This document shows, piece by piece, positions 50,144 through 53,790 of a stretch of 53,790 nt of DNA. The stretch is taken from contig JAFVFY010000031.1 of NCBI GenBank assembly GCA_017475265.1, positions 1 through 53,790 of the forward strand. The letters run 5' to 3'. The notes under the pieces were generated by a model that worked only from the letters and a program-made list of their open reading frames with translations, was not told where the DNA came from and made no database searches. Position 1 is the stretch's first letter, and each line of letters starts with the position of its first letter. The position numbers and the translations under genes are program-made. Source of the DNA: Prevotella sp. (GTDB lineage Bacteria > Bacteroidota > Bacteroidia > Bacteroidales > Bacteroidaceae).

Positions 50144-50878
50144 ATGGAAGGTTTATTAGTAATTATCGGAATAATCGTTTCTGTATTCATTCTTAAAGAA
50201 CTTTTCAAGAAAAAGAATCCTTTCTTGAAAAGGCGTGGTGTCGCGGGGTTATTTATTGCACCTGTGTTACAAATTGCATGTATGGGAATCTTCCTATATG
50301 ACGCGCTCCATCCAAACCTGGTTAATACTAACAACTTCTGGGGTATGGCGTTGTCTTTTATAAATGAACAGCGTGGAAGTAATGCTGAAAGTCTCTACTA
50401 TGAATCTTTTGCTACTTTTTCCGCCGTTGCTAAAATATGCTTCTTAATTACCATTTGCTCGGCAGGCTATCTGATTTACAAATTATTTGATGACGATGAA
50501 TGTAATAAGTCTCTAATGAAAATTCTTATAGGAATTGGTACTGTGGCTTGTCTTGTTACTATCTATTTTAACGGCCAGTTCTTTACAAGCTTCATGCACT
50601 ATCTTGGACAAAAATCCGATGATATGTTCATTATCTCTTTCTTAATTATAGCTGCGGCAATTTTATTGTGGGCCTGGTACTATTTATCCGCTACATTGAA
50701 AGACATTCTAGCATTGTCAACATCGGAAAGTGAAGTGATGCCAACAATTACGACAAATAGTGAGAACACGATAGCAAACAAGACACAAGACCTAATAAAG
50801 TTGAAAAATCTTCTTGATTCGGGAGTACTGACACAAGAAGAATTTGATATACAAAAAAAACAAATTTTAAACTCATAA
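50144..50878 (+). CDS. Multi-pass membrane protein with C-terminal SHOCT
   Basis: A 244-residue protein with about five membrane helices (LLVIIGIIVSVFILKELF at 3-20; LFIAPVLQIACMGIFLYDAL near 36; ICFLITICSAGYLIYKLF; LIGIGTVACLVTIYFNGQFF; FLIIAAAILLWAWYYLSATL). After a Ser/Thr/Asn-rich linker the C-terminal SHOCT module (DLIKLKNLLDSGVLTQEEFD then IQKKQILNS, about 216-244) is cytoplasmic if the N-terminus is outside, which the Lys-rich loop after helix 1 supports. The family is unrecognised. It is 18 bp after the previous gene and 7 bp before the next. Confidence 0.8.
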   Translation: MEGLLVIIGIIVSVFILKELFKKKNPFLKRRGVAGLFIAPVLQIACMGIFLYDALHPNLVNTNNFWGMALSFINEQRGSNAESLYYESFATFSAVAKICFLITICSAGYLIYKLFDDDECNKSLMKILIGIGTVACLVTIYFNGQFFTSFMHYLGQKSDDMFIISFLIIAAAILLWAWYYLSATLKDILALSTSESEVMPTITTNSENTIANKTQDLIKLKNLLDSGVLTQEEFDIQKKQILNS

Positions 50879-50885
50879 AGAAAAA

Positions 50886-51341
50886 ATGAAAACAAAATCT
50901 GTCGCTCTTCTTCTTACTTTTTTTCTTGGATGCTTTGGTGTCCACTGGTTTTACTTGGGTAAAAGTACAAAAGGTGCTATATATCTTTGCATTGGTGCTG
51001 TGGGATTATTTCTATGGATTCCATTATTAATAACAGGAATTCTTTCTCTTATAGATTTTATAGTAATTGCTTTTACAAGTGAAGAACGCTTTAATGAAGA
51101 ATTCAATTATGATTATACTCAATCAAGCAAATATCAACAACAGCAGTTTTATCAGAATCCTCAGCCCCAACAGCAACAACCTCAAAATGCCCAATTCCCA
51201 GATCAAAGCCAAAAGACGGCTCAAAAGGATGACTTTGCTCAAAAGGCAGATAGGCTGAAAGACTTGAAATCTCTGTTGGATGCTGGTGTTTTGACACAGG
51301 ATGAATTTGATGCAGAAAAGAAAAAAGTGTTGAATTCATAA
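50886..51341 (+). CDS. TM2-domain protein with C-terminal SHOCT
   Basis: A 151-residue protein. The TM2 domain (MKTKSVALLLTFFLGCFGVH then WFYLGKSTKGAIYLCIGAVG, LLITGILSLIDFIVIAFT; about 1-60) forms two membrane helices with the G-x-x-x-x-H-x-F-Y-L-G pattern. A Gln/Pro-rich linker (about 80-110) follows. The SHOCT module (RLKDLKSLLDAGVLTQDEFD then AEKKKVLNS, about 121-151) ends the chain. The TM2 plus SHOCT combination is common in bacteria. Here it is one of five SHOCT proteins in a row. The linker suggests a flexible tether for the SHOCT part. Confidence 0.88.
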   Translation: MKTKSVALLLTFFLGCFGVHWFYLGKSTKGAIYLCIGAVGLFLWIPLLITGILSLIDFIVIAFTSEERFNEEFNYDYTQSSKYQQQQFYQNPQPQQQQPQNAQFPDQSQKTAQKDDFAQKADRLKDLKSLLDAGVLTQDEFDAEKKKVLNS

Positions 51342-51357
51342 ATAGGCAGAACAATAC

Positions 51358-52473
51358 ATGTCATCTGATATATTTTCAAAAAAAGTATCTACGTGGGCAT
51401 TGATAGGGCTGATGATCTTGCCAATAGCTCATGTGGTCGTGTCTTTTTGGGTCATCGATGTAGCTAACGAGGCAATACATCAATGCACAATGGACTATGA
51501 GAAACCTGTAGGTACAGCTCTTAGTGAAAATCTTGGCATATTCAGTGGAGTTGGTGAAGCTATCGAAGATTATCTGAATGACAGTTTTAGTGAAGAGATA
51601 AAGAGTCATCTAGGTGAGGTGGGCGACTTGAAGGACAAGTCTGTATACTTGATGTATGCCAGTTTCCTTTTGTTACTTATTGATATTGCTTGTTTATGGT
51701 TCAGGGAATCTGTCAATAAGTTCGTCCTCAATTTTGCTCGTCTTGCTTTCACAATTGCTATAGGCTATCTTGTATATAATGGGGTTTTGATTGTATATAG
51801 CATATCGTCAAGTAGGTTAGATGCCAAGACTTATGGCTTGTTCGGCCTATTAACAGGCGGTGACAGTTTCGGATATGACATATTGGTAGGGTTTATGTCA
51901 GCAGCCATGTATGTTGCTCCATTGTTAATTCTACACTTCTTATATTATAAGAGTTCATCCAAATATTACGATGTAGAAGAAGATGATGACTATTCGGTAG
52001 AACTCGCTCCTATTGTTCAAACACCTGTCTTGGCACAACAATTCCATCAACCGCAACTTGCGCCTGTTGTTCAAGGCTACTTGGAACAGCCGAATTCTAC
52101 CTCTTCGGAAACAACCGACGAAGATTTGACACGACTCGATGAACTACTGGAGGCTGGCATTCTAACTCCAGAAGAACATGCTGAACAGAGGGGAAAAATA
52201 ATCCCAACGGCACCACAGCAAACAGAACAGGTCGAAAATAATAAAATTGCATTGCTTAGAAACCTGAAATCCCTTCTTGATGCTGACATACTTACTTCCG
52301 AAGAGTATTCAAGTCAGAAAAGTAACATTCTAAGGACATCAACTATTCCTATGTGGAGTGCTGATAAAACAAATGTTGAGACCCTTATTGAATTGAAATC
52401 GTTATTAGATGACAACATACTAACCCAAGAAGAATTCGACTTCCATAAAAAAAGATTAATGAATTCGCTATAG
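51358..52473 (+). CDS. Multi-pass membrane protein with three SHOCT modules
   Basis: A 371-residue protein: membrane helices near 13-33 (LIGLMILPIAHVVVSFWVID), 97-117 (LMYASFLLLLIDIACLWF), 123-150 (LNFARLAFTIAIGYLVYNGV) and 178-200 (ILVGFMSAAMYVAPLLILHF), then an acidic linker. Three SHOCT modules follow: DLTRLDELLEAGILTPEEHA (about 256-282), LLRNLKSLLDADILTSEEYS (about 298-325) and TLIELKSLLDDNILTQEEFD (about 341-371). Three modules in one chain would allow it to bring several SHOCT partners together, so I see it as the scaffold of the complex. This is inference; no family name is known to me. Confidence 0.8.
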   Translation: MSSDIFSKKVSTWALIGLMILPIAHVVVSFWVIDVANEAIHQCTMDYEKPVGTALSENLGIFSGVGEAIEDYLNDSFSEEIKSHLGEVGDLKDKSVYLMYASFLLLLIDIACLWFRESVNKFVLNFARLAFTIAIGYLVYNGVLIVYSISSSRLDAKTYGLFGLLTGGDSFGYDILVGFMSAAMYVAPLLILHFLYYKSSSKYYDVEEDDDYSVELAPIVQTPVLAQQFHQPQLAPVVQGYLEQPNSTSSETTDEDLTRLDELLEAGILTPEEHAEQRGKIIPTAPQQTEQVENNKIALLRNLKSLLDADILTSEEYSSQKSNILRTSTIPMWSADKTNVETLIELKSLLDDNILTQEEFDFHKKRLMNSL

Positions 52474-52475
52474 AT

Positions 52476-53651
52476 ATGAGTGACATAAATAAGACTAAAA
52501 TTGAGAAGCTTTTAGAACTGAAAAAGCTTTATGAAAATGGCATTCTGACAAAAGAGGAAATGGAGGCTGAGAAGCAAAAGATACTCGGCACTACTACACC
52601 CCCTCCTAAACAAAGTATTCCCCATGAGACCAAAGAACCAGTAAAAGAAATTGAAACCTATGACAATATTACCGCTATTGACTCGGAATTTGAAGAGGAC
52701 GAAGAGGAATCATTTTTCAAAAGAAACAAGGTGCTCATTATTCTCTGTATAGTGGCTGGAGTTATTGGCATCTATTTCTTGTTCTCAAAGGTTATACTCC
52801 CTTTAAGTGATGCCGACAAAGAGCACGAGACATTAGCAATAGAAAGGAACCGTGAACCTATTGCAATTAAAGGCAAGATAAACGGTAAGATAGGCTTCAC
52901 TATGCGTTTGAAGTTTAATGGAAGGGAAATAGAAGGCACCGAGCATTATGACAGTCAAAAAGCAGATGCGATTCTCTCTGTAAAGGGTAGCATTGATAAC
53001 GAAGGTTTTATGACCTTACGTGAATTTGATGGCAATAATGAGGCTGGCCTATATAAAGGAAACCTCAGTGCCAATTCGTTTGAAGGCACTTTTACTAACA
53101 CAAAGAACACGGTGTTTCCTTTCTATGCTGATGTTATGAGTGAGAAGGAAATGCAAGCAAGAGAAAAAGACCAGGAAAAAGCTGTTGAAAAAATTGAAAG
53201 AATAGGAACAGTCATTACTTGCCTCGATGGAAAAGTCTATTATTTAAACAAAGATTATTCAGAGGGCAGATATGATAGTCAAGGAGACGATTCCGGAAAA
53301 ATATTTGTTTACGACATTTCCTCTGAATCTACTACTCAAATACCAATACATATCCCATCAGAAGAATTGTATTCAATTGATAATTGGCAATGTAAAGATC
53401 AAAAAATCACCTTTGTTCTCTATGATGTGGGAAGGAATGGGTTTGGCATTGGAAACTATTGTACCGAAGTGAGCCAATATAATATCAAAACAGGTAAATG
53501 GAAAGATATTGCAGAAGGTTGTGCTAGTGCAGAATTCATTGAAAATGGAAAGAAGATAAAAATAACCTGGGCAAGTATTACCAATTATGACGAGGCTACA
53601 GCCGCATTTGAATACGAATATGCATATACGGAAGAAATTATTGAATTATAA
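52476..53651 (+). CDS. SHOCT - TM - beta-domain membrane protein
   Basis: A 391-residue single-pass protein, last of the operon (2-bp gap). The N-terminal SHOCT (KIEKLLELKKLYENGILTKE then EMEAEKQKILG, about 6-37) is followed by an acidic linker, one helix (VLIILCIVAGVIGIYFLFSK, about 88-107), and outside a beta domain (FTMRLKFNGREIEGTEHYDS, VKGSIDNEGFMTLREFDGNN, LSANSFEGTF) of the type found twice in the product at 49076. The C-terminal 180 residues are beta-rich (KVYYLNKDYSEGRYDSQGDD, FVLYDVGRNGFGIGNYCTEV) and may form a propeller-like unit. The chain stops just before an IS fragment, so some truncation cannot be excluded. Confidence 0.8.
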   Translation: MSDINKTKIEKLLELKKLYENGILTKEEMEAEKQKILGTTTPPPKQSIPHETKEPVKEIETYDNITAIDSEFEEDEEESFFKRNKVLIILCIVAGVIGIYFLFSKVILPLSDADKEHETLAIERNREPIAIKGKINGKIGFTMRLKFNGREIEGTEHYDSQKADAILSVKGSIDNEGFMTLREFDGNNEAGLYKGNLSANSFEGTFTNTKNTVFPFYADVMSEKEMQAREKDQEKAVEKIERIGTVITCLDGKVYYLNKDYSEGRYDSQGDDSGKIFVYDISSESTTQIPIHIPSEELYSIDNWQCKDQKITFVLYDVGRNGFGIGNYCTEVSQYNIKTGKWKDIAEGCASAEFIENGKKIKITWASITNYDEATAAFEYEYAYTEEIIEL

Positions 53652-53657
53652 AAATGA

Positions 53658-53790
53658 TTATCCGCAACCAGCCGACAGGTTCCTATTGTAGATGCGATGC
53701 TCAAACTCCGATGTGCAAGCGATGGAAGCTATCATAAGCCTGTCAAACAACTTGTCTCCAAAGTACCTGCGATTGAACTTGTAACAGAAC
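53658..53790 (-). CDS. IS1595-family (ISXO2-like) transposase, C-terminal fragment
   Basis: The reverse strand is open from the window edge to TAA at 53658-53660 and encodes FCYKFNRRYFGDKLFDRLMI then ASIACTSEFEHRIYNRNLSA and GCG. The FC(Y/F)(K/R)(F/L)NRR...FDRL pattern is the end of ISXO2-like transposases. The gene enters from outside the window, so only its last 44 codons are seen. The insertion sequence borders the stop of the last SHOCT gene by a few bases. No terminal inverted repeat could be confirmed. Confidence 0.7.
   Translation of the reverse strand, partial: FCYKFNRRYFGDKLFDRLMIASIACTSEFEHRIYNRNLSAGCG

Overview
The window looks like a chromosome segment of a Bacteroidales bacterium, most likely Prevotella-like. 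The reasons are the -33 TTTG / -7 TAnnTTTG type promoters, lipoprotein and secreted proteins ending in a VYDLQGR-type C-terminal tail, a TPR-membrane-AraC regulator, DUF4248 and DUF3871 proteins, and the lack of Shine-Dalgarno sites before most genes. No rRNA, tRNA or CRISPR array was recognised. Two parts differ in style: positions 1 to about 29600 are GC-richer and host-like, and about 30200 to the end is AT-richer and element-like. This composition call was made by eye.

Left part. A broken AraC-type C-terminus (143-280) faces an intact TPR-TM-AraC regulator (minus strand, ends at 284). Next comes a plus-strand surface operon: a 3167-residue secreted LamG/Fn3-type protein, a 321-residue companion with the same kind of tail, and a 49-residue acidic peptide. 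These are followed by a decayed gene, a secreted TPR-like protein and a membrane-anchored protein. From 16 to 29.5 kb, minus-strand sugar genes (araD, a sodium/sugar symporter, galM, a LuxR-type regulator and a GH140-like glycosidase) are interrupted by plus-strand secreted proteins (a beta-helix-like protein and an M6 metallopeptidase with a dockerin-like tail) and by decayed genes. This suggests an arabinose/pectin locus opened by insertions.

The left part is full of small repeats. The most striking are degenerate 7-bp tandem arrays (TCAATGG, TCAACTC, TCAATTC, TCAAATC and relatives) inside coding sequences, at gene ends and between genes. Other repeats are CGGATTA arrays flanking a frameshifted GxxExxY gene, a 22-bp tandem array, and a dispersed repeat of about 75 bp.

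Right part. A tyrosine recombinase (30300) starts an integrated element. After a host-like gene and a broken gene, a dense plus-strand operon-like run follows with short overlaps. It encodes DUF3871, an acidic zinc-ribbon protein, an M20-like metallopeptidase, a Sak3/DUF1071-like single-strand annealing protein beside a PD-(D/E)XK exonuclease, YopX, a serine recombinase, an Api92-like protein, a truncated methyltransferase and many small unknown proteins, several under 50 residues. No phage structural genes are present.

The right edge (47829-53651) is the most intriguing part: six tightly spaced genes encoding a WG-repeat lipoprotein and five membrane proteins, all five carrying SHOCT modules (seven in total). 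I infer a membrane complex held together by SHOCT-SHOCT contacts, possibly element cargo with a defence or stress role. An IS1595-like transposase fragment abuts it at the window edge.
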